NCBI RefSeq assembly: GCF_025965585.1
Contig: NZ_JAOPWR010000073.1
Location: forward strand, 1 to 46,867
DNA length: 46,867 nucleotides
From: Pseudonocardia sp.
GTDB lineage: Bacteria > Actinomycetota > Actinomycetes > Mycobacteriales > Pseudonocardiaceae
Reading direction: 5' to 3'
A program made the position numbers and the translations under genes. Position 1 is the stretch's first letter; every line of letters starts with the position of its first letter. Below the pieces are notes generated by a model. The model worked only from the letters and a program-made list of their open reading frames with translations, had not been told where the DNA came from and did not search any database. This document shows positions 11,097 to 18,181 of this stretch, piece after piece.

Positions 11097-12851
11097 TCAC
11101 TGGGCAGCAGCCGCCAGGTCGGCCGCCCGCTTCAGGATGGTGACCCGGCCGTTGGTGCCGTCCACCTCGATCTCGTCGCCGTCCTGGATCGCGAGGGTCG
11201 CGATGCCGATGGCCGTGACGGTCGGCACGCCGTACTCGCGGCCGACGATCGCCGCGTGGCTCAGCATGCCTCCACCGTCGCATGCCGCGGCGGCGATCTT
11301 GCCGAAGGCCGGCGTCCAGCTCGGCGAGGTGGACTCGCAGACCAGGATCGAGCCCGGCTCCAGGCGGTGCATGTCGTCGCTGCTCTGCAGCACGCGCGCG
11401 ATGCCGGTGGCGGTGCCCTTCGCGGCGGCGACGCCGGTCAGCACGGTCTCCGCGGCCGCGTTCGGGTTCTGCACGGCGCGGATCGCGGCCGGGTTGAGCC
11501 CGAAGATCTCGATGAGCACCGGGTCCTCGACCGTCTCGGGGACGGTGCCGAGCACCTTCGGCATCGAGCTGCGCAGCGCGCCCCAGTGGTCGAAGTACTG
11601 GCGGCGGTCGGAGACCAGGCTCTTGAGCTCGCCCTGGTAGGTCGAGCCGTTCGCGACGCCGAGCAGCTCCGGCCAGAACAGGTAGAGCATGTCGTCCTTG
11701 TGGTCGGCGCCCACGCGGCGTGCCAGCTCCTGGGAGACCCTGCGCAGCGGGATCATGACCTTCAGGTCGATGTAGTAGTTGTGGTCGTCCTGCCACCACG
11801 GGAAGTTCGCATCGAGGTTGGACTGCAGGCCGGCGTCGAAGACCGACTGCTCCTCCTTGGTCAGGCCCGAGCGGGCGGTCTCGATCGCCGCCTCGCGCTC
11901 GGCCATGGCGTTGCGCGCCGCGGCCTCGAAGTCGTGGGCCTCCTCCTTCAGCACGAAGGTCTTGATCAGGTCGAGCGGGATCGTGTTGTCCTCGATCCAG
12001 CTCGGCACGCCCACGTCGCAGGTGGCCTCCTGGCGGTGGCCGTAGACCTGCAGGAAGTCGTCGAAGTCGGTGAGCCACTGCGAGGCGGAGCCGCCGTGCG
12101 CCGAGAGCGCGTCACGGATGGGGGCGCCGGCGTTGTCGGCGAACACCTGCCCGAGGCCTGCCTGCTTGGCCTTGGTCGCGAGCTTGTACAGCTCGCGGTC
12201 GGTCTCCATGATCTTGGTGTCCTCGCCCTGGAGGAACTTGCCGATGTCGGCGGTGTTGATGCCCATCTCGGCGCAGGCGCCGTAGAAACCGAGGAAGTTC
12301 ACCAGCAGCGGGTACATCACACCGAAGTGGATCTCCATCGAGCGCTGGTGGTAGCGCCGGGCCTGGGTGAGCAGGCTCGCGAAGTCACCGGTCGGGACGG
12401 CGGTCAGGTCGATCCCCTGGAAGTAGTCCCAGGTCGCCTCGAGCTCGTCGCGGCCGCTCTCCCAGGTCTGCTTGTAGTTCTGCAGGAACCTGGGGAGGTT
12501 CGTGCCCAGACGCTGGGCGCGGGCTCCGATCTCACGGGGGTCGGACTCCGGGATGGCCGAGCCGTACAGGTGGGTGCCGGCGAACCGCGAGGTGATGCCG
12601 CGCCCGGGCGGCAGCGGCAGGGCCTCGGCGGCGTGCTGGGTGCCCCAGCAGTAACCGTCGTGACCCCAGGCGAAGGCGGCCAGCGGCGTCATGCCGCGCG
12701 ACCAGTGGAAGTCGAGGTACCAGAACTTGTCCTCGTCCTCCTTCTTGAACGGCCCGGTGCCGTCGATGACGTACGGGGACGCGATGTGCTCGGGCTTGAA
12801 GCCCGGGTACCACTCGCCGGTGTACGGCTCGACAGGGACGACAGTGGCCAT
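11097..12851 (-). CDS. PEP-utilizing-enzyme phosphohistidine subunit (aryl phosphate synthase type)
   Basis: A 584-residue protein. Roughly the first 440 residues form a mostly helical region of unknown fold class (WYPGFKPEHIASPYVIDG, VYGHRQEATCDVGVPSW), likely the phosphoryl-acceptor domain. The C-terminal 110 residues are the PEP-utilizers mobile domain with GTATGIARV, CESTSPSWTPAFGKIAA and GGGMLSHAAIVGREYGVP, whose His (about residue 532) would carry the phosphate. The domain order matches the large subunit of phenylphosphate synthase, CreH-like proteins and the C-terminal two thirds of rifampin phosphotransferase. ATG 12851 has an AGGAG site. It is the first gene of its operon and divergent from the Rieske oxygenase. 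A 27-base dyad lies 11 bases before the start. The substrate is unknown; phenolic is the best inference from context. Confidence 0.83.
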   Translation of the reverse strand: MATVVPVEPYTGEWYPGFKPEHIASPYVIDGTGPFKKEDEDKFWYLDFHWSRGMTPLAAFAWGHDGYCWGTQHAAEALPLPPGRGITSRFAGTHLYGSAIPESDPREIGARAQRLGTNLPRFLQNYKQTWESGRDELEATWDYFQGIDLTAVPTGDFASLLTQARRYHQRSMEIHFGVMYPLLVNFLGFYGACAEMGINTADIGKFLQGEDTKIMETDRELYKLATKAKQAGLGQVFADNAGAPIRDALSAHGGSASQWLTDFDDFLQVYGHRQEATCDVGVPSWIEDNTIPLDLIKTFVLKEEAHDFEAAARNAMAEREAAIETARSGLTKEEQSVFDAGLQSNLDANFPWWQDDHNYYIDLKVMIPLRRVSQELARRVGADHKDDMLYLFWPELLGVANGSTYQGELKSLVSDRRQYFDHWGALRSSMPKVLGTVPETVEDPVLIEIFGLNPAAIRAVQNPNAAAETVLTGVAAAKGTATGIARVLQSSDDMHRLEPGSILVCESTSPSWTPAFGKIAAAACDGGGMLSHAAIVGREYGVPTVTAIGIATLAIQDGDEIEVDGTNGRVTILKRAADLAAAAQ

Positions 12852-12861
12852 GCGAACTCCT

Positions 12862-12888
12862 CGGTCCGATGAAACGTTCGTCGGACCG
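12862..12888. promoter_or_regulatory. 27-bp dyad operator candidate before the kinase operon
   Basis: CGGTCCGA (12862-12869) and TCGGACCG (12881-12888) are perfect inverted repeats around a palindromic AACGTT core (12873-12878). The dyad directly abuts the ribosome-binding site of the phosphohistidine-subunit gene, so a bound repressor, or the same sequence folded in mRNA, could block expression. It differs from the GTTC-N9-GAAC sites nearby. Confidence 0.5.
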
Positions 12889-12921
12889 TGTCAGTGATCA
12901 CACGCCCGCGGCAAGCGGGCC

Positions 12922-12988
12922 GTTCTCCTCTGCCGAACGTGCCACCGTCCGAAACGGAGCTTTGCCGGGCCGTTCGGCGGCGGCGAAC
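12922..12988. promoter_or_regulatory. pair of GTTC-N9-GAAC palindromes in the divergent kinase/oxygenase promoter
   Basis: GTTC-N9-GAAC occurs at 12922-12938 and again at 12972-12988, with starts 50 bases apart (about five helical turns). The same half-site arrangement occurs before other units of this cluster (38443-38459, 40057-40073; near-copies at 22375-22391 and 22491-22507). IclR-family regulators often bind such spaced palindromes, and three IclR genes lie in the window; which one binds is not known. Confidence 0.45.
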
Positions 12989-13019
12989 ATCACCCTTCCC
13001 GCAGGTGGGAGCGATTTCC

Positions 13020-13025
13020 TAGCGT
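13020..13025 (+). promoter_or_regulatory. -10 box of a probably leaderless Rieske oxygenase transcript
   Basis: TAGCGT is followed by exactly seven bases and the ATG at 13033, the spacing that puts transcription start at the start codon. No ribosome-binding site is visible. A regulator bound at 12972-12988 would overlap the -35 region (about 12996-13001) or its upstream edge. Confidence 0.45.
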
Positions 13026-13032
13026 CCGGCTC

Positions 13033-14274
13033 ATGTTGAGTGCGGAGAAGAACGAACGCCTCACCCGGGTCGGACCGGGCACTCCCATGGGTGAGCTGCT
13101 GCGCCGTTACTGGTGGCCGGTGGCCACGCACGACATGGCGACGCGCATCCCCGTCAAGCGCCGACTGCTCGGCGAGAACCTGGTCCTGTTCCGGGACGGC
13201 AGCGGCACCGTCGGGCTCCTCGCCGAGCAGTGCCCGCACCGCCGGGCGGCCCTCTGGCTGGGCTGCACCGAGGAGCAGGGGCTGCGCTGCGGCTACCACG
13301 GCTGGCGCTTCGACGCCGAGGGCAACTGCCTGGAGCAGCCCGGCGAGCCGGCGGAGTCGACCTTCAAGGACCGCATCAAGGCCACCGCCTACCCCGTGCA
13401 GGAGCTGGGTGGGCTGATCTTCGCCTACCTCGGGCCGCTGCCGGCGCCGGAGCTGCCGCGCTACGACCTCTTCGTGTGGGAGGACGCATGGCGCGACATC
13501 GGCCACGCCGAGCTGCCCTGCAACTTCGTGCAGATCATGGAGAACTCCGTCGACCCGTACCACGTCGAGTGGCTGCACGGGCGCTACGGAACGTTCCTCC
13601 GCGAGCTGGACGGCAACACCACCCCGCTGCCCGTTGTCACGAAGAAGCACGTGAAGGTCGCGTTCGAGGTGTTCGAGCACGGCATCCTCAAGCGCCGCGT
13701 GCTCGAAGGGCACACCGAGGAGGACGAGGACTGGAAGGTCGGCCACCCGCTGGTGTTCCCGCACATGCTGCGCGTCGGCGCCGCGGGGCTGGCGACGTTC
13801 CAGATCCGGGTGCCGATCGACGACGAGAACACCTGGCACGTCTGGTACCAGACCTACCGACCCGAGGGCGGGGCCCCGCCCCAGCCGGAGATCCCCGTCT
13901 ACGAGGTGCCCCTGCGCGACGAGAAGGGCGAGTACCTCCGCGACTACGTCGACGGCCAGGACATCGTCGCGTGGATCACGCAGGGCCGGATCTCCGACCG
14001 CTCGCAGGAGCACCTGGGCAGGTCCGACCTGGGCGTCATCCTGCTACGCAAGCTCTACGCGGAGCAGATGGAGAAGGTGGCGGCGGGCGAGGACCCGCTG
14101 TGCACGTTCCGCGAGCCGCACGAGGTGATCGACCTGCCGATGGAGAAGGACAAGTTCGGCTCGGCCGTGGAGTTCCGGCAGCTCTGGACGCGGGAGAGCT
14201 CGATCCGCTACTCCCCCATCAAGGACGAGATCTTCGAGCTGTTCGGCGACCCGGTCCCGGCGTGGGCGAGTTGA
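13033..14274 (+). CDS. Rieske aromatic ring-hydroxylating oxygenase, alpha subunit
   Basis: A 413-residue terminal oxygenase. The N-terminal Rieske domain has CPHR...CGYHG with cluster ligands C67, H69, C86 and H89 (C-x-H-x16-C-x2-H). The catalytic domain has the mononuclear iron motif DPYHVEWLH with H177 and H182, preceded by ENS. A long C-terminal region with QGRISDRSQEHLGRSDLG resembles the phthalate-dioxygenase / LigXa O-demethylase branch, whose members act as homo-oligomers without a beta subunit. It inserts oxygen into or demethylates an aromatic substrate using electrons from a ferredoxin/reductase. No reductase is adjacent; a Rieske ferredoxin gene lies 28 kb away. Divergent from the aryl-kinase-like pair and followed, with overlap, by a zinc-ribbon ORF and a HAD phosphatase. 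The substrate is not readable from sequence. Confidence 0.93.
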   Translation: MLSAEKNERLTRVGPGTPMGELLRRYWWPVATHDMATRIPVKRRLLGENLVLFRDGSGTVGLLAEQCPHRRAALWLGCTEEQGLRCGYHGWRFDAEGNCLEQPGEPAESTFKDRIKATAYPVQELGGLIFAYLGPLPAPELPRYDLFVWEDAWRDIGHAELPCNFVQIMENSVDPYHVEWLHGRYGTFLRELDGNTTPLPVVTKKHVKVAFEVFEHGILKRRVLEGHTEEDEDWKVGHPLVFPHMLRVGAAGLATFQIRVPIDDENTWHVWYQTYRPEGGAPPQPEIPVYEVPLRDEKGEYLRDYVDGQDIVAWITQGRISDRSQEHLGRSDLGVILLRKLYAEQMEKVAAGEDPLCTFREPHEVIDLPMEKDKFGSAVEFRQLWTRESSIRYSPIKDEIFELFGDPVPAWAS

Positions 14275-14465
14275 CCGAGCTTGCGAGGTCATCAGGTGAC
14301 ACTGTCTCGTACTGTCCCGGGTGCGGCGCCGCGCTCGGGGAGGCCGCGTTCGTCCAGGAGTTCTGGTCGGGCGCCGACCGGCACTTCCTGTGCTGGTGCG
14401 CGGCGTGTGAGCTCATGTGCACCGTGGTGATCGGGGCACTCGTCGGAACGGAGCCGGAACACTGA
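14262..14465 (+). CDS. small zinc-ribbon-like protein
   Basis: A 67-codon frame starting at GTG 14262 inside the last codons of the oxygenase gene. A TTG at 14271 that overlaps the oxygenase stop is an alternative. The product has CPGCGAALGEA near the N-terminus and CWCAACELMC near the C-terminus, two cysteine pairs that could hold a zinc ion. Composition is not shadow-like. Overlap with the oxygenase upstream and the phosphatase downstream suggests translational coupling, so it may help assemble or regulate the oxygenase. I do not recognise a named family. Confidence 0.55.
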   Translation: MGELTELARSSGDTVSYCPGCGAALGEAAFVQEFWSGADRHFLCWCAACELMCTVVIGALVGTEPEH

Positions 14466-15115
14466 AAGCACTGCTGCTCGACCTCGGCGGGACGGTCTTC
14501 CGCTCCGGCTCGGAGATGATGGGGCTGTTCGGCGAGGCCGAGCCCGCGGTGCGCGAGGTGGTGGCGCGCCGCGGCCCGCTGGGCCCCGAGCGCGACGAGC
14601 TGTGGGAGCGGATGCTGCGCTCGGAGATCAGCGAGCGCGACTACTGGCAGCTCCGCTCCGACGAGATGGGCGCCGCCCTGGGCCGGGACTGGCCGATCCA
14701 GGAGTTCATGCACACCCTCTACTCGATGGCCGGCCACGACATCATCCGGCCCGCGGCCGCCGAGCTGGCCGCCGACGCGCGGGCGGCGGGCCACCGGGTC
14801 GGGGTGCTCACCAACGACCTGCGCGCCTTCCACGGCGACACGGCGATGGCGTCGCACCCGTTCCTGCGCAACATCGACGCGATGGTGGACGCGTCGGTCA
14901 CCGGCATCCTCAAGCCCGACCCCCGCGCCTACGCCCTCGCCGCGTCGGAGCTCGGCGCGGACCCGGCCGACATCGTGTTCGTCGACGACATGCCGTGGAA
15001 CGTCGAGGGCGCGCGGAAGGCGGGCATGATCGCGCTGGAGCTGGACCTGACGGCGCCGGACAAGGTGTTCGACGAGGCCCGCGAGGCGCTGATGTCGACC
15101 GGGACGACGCCGTGA
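14417..15115 (+). CDS. HAD-superfamily phosphatase-like hydrolase
   Basis: A haloacid-dehalogenase-fold protein. Motif I is LLLDLGGTVFR, with the nucleophile Asp present but the second acidic position Gly. Motif II is LTNDLRAF, motif III the Lys in GILKPDPRAY and motif IV VFVDDMPWNVEGA. GTG 14417 opens the frame, but CTG 14462 would place motif I at the very N-terminus (LKALLLDLGG), overlaps the upstream stop and has GGAG eight bases before it, so it may be the real start; length is then about 217 residues. Lack of the second motif-I Asp is seen in several HAD groups that are not classical phosphatases (for example epoxide-hydrolase N-domains), so activity is uncertain. In the cluster with an aryl-kinase-like enzyme a role in removing phosphate from an oxidised aryl phosphate is attractive but inferred. 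Confidence 0.82.
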   Translation: MHRGDRGTRRNGAGTLKALLLDLGGTVFRSGSEMMGLFGEAEPAVREVVARRGPLGPERDELWERMLRSEISERDYWQLRSDEMGAALGRDWPIQEFMHTLYSMAGHDIIRPAAAELAADARAAGHRVGVLTNDLRAFHGDTAMASHPFLRNIDAMVDASVTGILKPDPRAYALAASELGADPADIVFVDDMPWNVEGARKAGMIALELDLTAPDKVFDEAREALMSTGTTP

Positions 15116-15132
15116 CCACCCCCATCCGGCCG

Positions 15133-15190
15133 CGATCACGGGCGGATGGTCGTCCGACGGGCTGCGCGGGCCGCCCTCTCGCCGTGATCG
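15133..15190 (+). promoter_or_regulatory. long hairpin between the HAD and SDR genes
   Basis: CGATCACGG (15133-15141) pairs with CCGTGATCG (15182-15190), and the adjacent GGGCGG (15140-15145) can pair with CCGCCC (15171-15176) across a five-base bulge. The stem fills most of the 88-base gap between the two genes. It could be a terminator or attenuator separating the SDR from the oxygenase transcript, or a protein site; there is no T-run. Confidence 0.35.
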
Positions 15191-15203
15191 GTGGTGGGGG
15201 CGG

Positions 15204-15938
15204 GTGAGCGCCGGGATCGCCGTCGTCGTCGGGGCGTCCGGGGCGCTCGGGTCCGCCATCGCCGACCGGCTCGGCAAGGAGGGGCTGTCCGTCGTCGCGG
15301 TGTCGCGGTCCGGTGGGCCCGACCCGCTCGCCTGCGCCGCCGACATCGGCTCCGACGACGCGGTCACCGCCATCGCCGACGCCGTCGCGGCCGCCGGGGA
15401 CGGGCCCGTGCGGATGGTGGTGCAGGCCGCCGGGCTGCCCGCGGCCGGGCCGGTGGAGACGATCGTCCCCGACGCACTGGGCCACGCGGTCGCTCTGAAG
15501 GCGGGCGGGCTGTTGCGCCTGATCCGCGCGGTCGACGGGCGGCTGGAGCGCGGCGCACGCATCGTCGCGCTCGGCGGCCACTACGGCATCGAGCCCGCGC
15601 CGTACGCGTGCGCGGCGGGCGTCACCAACGCGGCGCTGGCCAACCTGGTGCGCCAGCTCGCGATCGCGTACGGGCCGCGCGGGATCACCACGCACCTCGT
15701 CGCGCCCGGCCCGGCCGACACCCCGCGGCTGCGCGGCCTGTCGGAGAAGGCGGCCGCCCAGCGGGGGGTGCCGGTGGAGCAGGTGCTCGCCGAGCGGGCC
15801 GCGGAGTCGCCGCTGGGCCGTCTCGTCACGCCCGAGGAGGTGGCGTGGTCGGTGGCGATGCTGCTGGCCCCGGAGGCCGACGCGCTACTGGGCTCGACGC
15901 TGTCGCTCGACGTCGGTGCCCGGAGGGGCATCTTCTGA
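15204..15938 (+). CDS. SDR-family protein with degenerate active site
   Basis: A 244-residue Rossmann-fold protein of the short-chain dehydrogenase/reductase family: GASGALGSAIADRL cofactor loop, QAAGLP at the NNAG position, and a C-terminal LLGSTLSLDVGA typical of complete SDRs. The catalytic region reads HYGIEPAPYACAAG: the tyrosine is present, but the Lys expected four residues later is Ala and the usual serine is missing. It may therefore be a non-oxidoreductase SDR or a cofactor-binding protein. GTG 15204 follows a G-rich ribosome-binding stretch. Transcribed behind the oxygenase/HAD genes, separated by a hairpin. Role unknown. Confidence 0.82.
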   Translation: MSAGIAVVVGASGALGSAIADRLGKEGLSVVAVSRSGGPDPLACAADIGSDDAVTAIADAVAAAGDGPVRMVVQAAGLPAAGPVETIVPDALGHAVALKAGGLLRLIRAVDGRLERGARIVALGGHYGIEPAPYACAAGVTNAALANLVRQLAIAYGPRGITTHLVAPGPADTPRLRGLSEKAAAQRGVPVEQVLAERAAESPLGRLVTPEEVAWSVAMLLAPEADALLGSTLSLDVGARRGIF

Positions 15939-15954
15939 CAGCCCGCGCCGGGCG

Positions 15955-16365
15955 TCAGGCGGAGGCGGCGCGCGCGGCGATCTCGGGCTTCCGCGCCACG
16001 CTGGCCGGCACCCCGCCGATCGCCCAGTCGTCGGGGTGCACCTGGATGATCCGGCCGCGGACGAGCTTCCGGTCGACGCCGAGCACGTCCACGATGATGT
16101 CGGTGAACGCCCCCAGCAGCCGCCTGCGCTGCTCGGCCGGGCGGCCCTCCAGCACGATCGCGGTGAAGTAGGGAGCCGACCCTGCCGCGGCCGGGACGCC
16201 GCCGGTGGCCCAGTGCTCGGGGCGGTGCAGCGTGACGTAGGCCCGCACCCGCTCCACGGGCGACTCCAGCACCTCGGCGTACCGGGCGCTCATGGAGGTG
16301 AGCAGCTCGGCGTGCTGGGCGGCGGTGTGCTTCCCGTCGACGAGATGCACCTCGAGGATCGGCAT
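15955..16365 (-). CDS. tautomerase-superfamily protein (double-length 4-OT type)
   Basis: A 136-residue protein beginning MPILEVHL, with the amino-terminal proline that is the catalytic base of 4-oxalocrotonate tautomerase relatives once Met is removed. The length is about twice a 4-OT monomer, and the second half repeats a similar pattern (YFTAIVLEGRPAEQRRRLLGAFTDIIVDVLG), as in fused-dimer tautomerases such as MSAD/cis-CaaD-like proteins. It probably isomerises or hydrates an unsaturated keto acid. Convergent with the preceding SDR (16 bases apart) and alone on its strand, so it is not in an obvious operon. The dedicated 67-residue 4-OT of the meta pathway is a separate gene at 41759. Confidence 0.85.
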   Translation of the reverse strand: MPILEVHLVDGKHTAAQHAELLTSMSARYAEVLESPVERVRAYVTLHRPEHWATGGVPAAAGSAPYFTAIVLEGRPAEQRRRLLGAFTDIIVDVLGVDRKLVRGRIIQVHPDDWAIGGVPASVARKPEIAARAASA

Positions 16366-16416
16366 GGCGTCACGCTAATGATCGACCACGCCCACGCCAA
16401 GGTCGGTGTTCGGCGC

Positions 16417-16557
16417 TCAGGTCCGGTCGTGCTCGATGACCACCGGGCGCGCGCGCTCCCACGCCGGGTAGCGCTCGGTCTCGGGACGCCTGCCCTGCGA
16501 GACGGCGCGCCACCGTGCGCGGAACGCCGCGAGCCGCCGAGGCCCGAAGGTGGCCAT
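16417..16557 (-). CDS. possible small basic protein, unrecognised
   Basis: Starting at ATG 16557, 46 residues (MATFGPRRLAAFRARW at the start, ERARPVVIEHDRT at the end). Its composition is more protein-like than the longer upstream part of the same open frame, which is antisense to the lipoprotein gene. No convincing ribosome-binding site and no known family. The 300-base gap between the tautomerase and the lipoprotein holds only this and the lipoprotein promoter. Confidence 0.3.
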   Translation of the reverse strand: MATFGPRRLAAFRARWRAVSQGRRPETERYPAWERARPVVIEHDRT

Positions 16558-16631
16558 ACCGGCCACAACGCCACGCGTCACCCGGCGGTTCCGATCCGGA
16601 CACCGCCACGGTCGTGGCGCCGCACCGCCGC

Positions 16632-16637
16632 TAGGCT
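16632..16637 (+). promoter_or_regulatory. -10 box of the lipoprotein gene
   Basis: TAGGCT lies 35 bases before the ATG at 16673, allowing a leader of about 30 bases that contains the GGGGAG ribosome-binding site. No clear -35 hexamer is seen in the GC-rich sequence upstream. Confidence 0.4.
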
Positions 16638-16672
16638 GTCGATCTCCACCTATCGTTCCCGGGGAGCACTCG

Positions 16673-17161
16673 ATGGGTCTCGTGCCAGGCGTTCTGCGGG
16701 TGCTCGGCGCCGTCGCGGCCCTCGCCCTGCTCGCCGGGTGCGGCGGGTCGGTCGCCGACGCCGACACGGTCCGGCCGCCTACCACCACGCGTCCCGTGTC
16801 GCCGCAGGCGGCGTCGTTCTGCGCGGCCGTGCAGGCCAACGCCGACGCGATCCGCCCTCTCAACGGGCTCTCGCTGGGCGGCCCCGTCAACGCCGCGGGC
16901 GACGGCCTGGCCGCGGCCGTCAGCAGTGCGCGCCTGTCGGGCATCGCCCTGGCCGACGCCGCGCCCGCCGAGATCCGCGATGACGTGCAGCGCGTGGTCG
17001 ACGCCATGGACGTCGAGCTCAACGCGCTCGTCGCCGCCGGCGGGGACGCCGCGAAGGCGGCCCGCGACCCGGCGGTGACGGCGGCGGTCAACTCGCCCGA
17101 GGTGACCGCCGCAGGCGAGCGCGTGACGACCTACGTCCAGCAGAACTGCAGCCGGCGCTGA
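16673..17161 (+). CDS. small secreted lipoprotein, function unknown
   Basis: 162 residues. The N-terminus MGLVPGVLRVLGAVAALALLAGCGGS is a type II signal peptide with a LAGC lipobox, so the mature protein should be lipidated and held at the outer membrane-facing surface. After a Thr/Pro linker the mature part is a helical domain (AASFCAAVQANADAIRPL ... VTTYVQQNC) with two cysteines that could form a disulfide. Such small helical lipoproteins are common in actinomycetes and have no assigned role. ATG 16673 is fixed by GGGGAG eight bases upstream and by the signal peptide. Single gene, convergent with the next. Confidence 0.8.
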   Translation: MGLVPGVLRVLGAVAALALLAGCGGSVADADTVRPPTTTRPVSPQAASFCAAVQANADAIRPLNGLSLGGPVNAAGDGLAAAVSSARLSGIALADAAPAEIRDDVQRVVDAMDVELNALVAAGGDAAKAARDPAVTAAVNSPEVTAAGERVTTYVQQNCSRR

Positions 17162-17188
17162 TCCTCCCCGCGCCGGTGGTGCCCGCGG

Positions 17189-17386
17189 TCAGCGGCGGTG
17201 GCGGGCCCAGTTCACGGCGTCGTTCCAGCTGACGCCGCGCGGCCGCCAGTGGTACCGGGTGAGCAGGTCCTGGAACCCCGGCCCGTTGAGGCCGTGGCGC
17301 CGGCTCAGGTCCATCACCTGCTGGATCACGGAGTTCGGGGCGCCGTGCGCGTGGAGGTAGGAGATGATCTGCTGGAGGGTGAGCAT
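17189..17386 (-). CDS. conserved-looking small protein, unrecognised
   Basis: From ATG 17386, 65 residues: MLTLQQIISYLHAHGAPNSV then a helical stretch and a C-terminus with DAVNWARHRR. Amphipathic helices and balanced composition suggest a real protein, perhaps a small helical binding domain. An AGGAG lies about eleven bases before the ATG; the longer frame to 17458 has no better site. It follows the nitrile hydratase genes on the same strand after 138 bases but is not a recognisable nitrile hydratase activator. Function unknown. Confidence 0.55.
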   Translation of the reverse strand: MLTLQQIISYLHAHGAPNSVIQQVMDLSRRHGLNGPGFQDLLTRYHWRPRGVSWNDAVNWARHRR

Positions 17387-17524
17387 GGGGGGTCGGGGCT
17401 CCTCGTGTTCGGGGATGACGGCGCTTCCGTGCGCCGAGGACCACCATGTCGCCCCCACCCGTCAACGGGCTGTGGCCGTTCTGTCAGGAGCATGTGAACG
17501 GGATGTCCACACAGGACGGACAAC

Positions 17525-18181
17525 TCATACCGGGTCGAGGTGGCCCTCCCAGGCCTCGATCGTCACGTTCAGGTCCGGCGCGGCGGCCGCGCCCCAGAGC
17601 TCCCGGCCGTCGAACCGGACGGTGTAGAGCCACTGCGGCTGCTCACCCGCGCCGTGCGCGTGGGCGTCGGGCAGGACGTGCGCGCCGTGCACCCGCTCGA
17701 CGACACCGGTCTTCCCGCGGGCGTAGCGGGGCAGCCGGGTGTGGCCGGTGGGGTGCACCACACGGGTGCGCACCGCGTCGCCGACCGCGAAGCGCGCCGG
17801 GCCCTGGGCGGGACGGTCGTACGGACTGCCCGCGGCGAGGGCCTTCTCGGCGTCGGTGGCCGACCACGCCCGCACCGGGACCCCGGGGGTGAGCACGCGG
17901 CGCTGGGCGATCTCGTCGGCGTCGACGAGCTCGGTGGCCACGAGCAGGCGTTCGAGGGCCTTCACCCAGATCGCGTAGTAGCTCGACGTCAGGTACTCGG
18001 CGGGGTGCAGGCTCTCCCGCGCGTGCCTGCCCGCGTCGATGCTCCAGCGCCCGGCGGCACCGATCGCGAGGGTCAGCGCGAGTGCGCGACGTTCCCAGTC
18101 GGCGTGGAAGTACTCACCCTCGGGCTCCGGGACGACCGGGCCGAAGCCCATCATCCCGCCGAGGTCGGCGGCACTGTTCAC
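17525..18181 (-). CDS. nthB: nitrile hydratase subunit beta
   Basis: Second subunit of the heterodimeric metalloenzyme that hydrates nitriles to amides. GTG 18181 ([15 protein letters not shown]) overlaps the alpha-subunit stop in a GTGA junction, giving 218 residues, the usual beta length. Seen are the helical N-domain ([32 protein letters not shown]) and the SH3-like C-domain with [19 protein letters not shown], whose arginines contact the oxidised cysteines of alpha, and a final [10 protein letters not shown]...WEGHL. Translationally coupled to nthA. The apparent extension of the frame up to 18451 runs inside nthA and is a shadow. Confidence 0.95.
   Translation of the reverse strand: MNSAADLGGMMGFGPVVPEPEGEYFHADWERRALALTLAIGAAGRWSIDAGRHARESLHPAEYLTSSYYAIWVKALERLLVATELVDADEIAQRRVLTPGVPVRAWSATDAEKALAAGSPYDRPAQGPARFAVGDAVRTRVVHPTGHTRLPRYARGKTGVVERVHGAHVLPDAHAHGAGEQPQWLYTVRFDGRELWGAAAAPDLNVTIEAWEGHLDPV

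Noticed and set aside
9976-12851. Reading the pair as rifampin phosphotransferase or pyruvate phosphate dikinase
   Set aside because: Rph is one chain with ATP, drug and His domains, and PPDK/PpsA has a C-terminal PEP barrel; here the domains are on two proteins and the barrel is absent.
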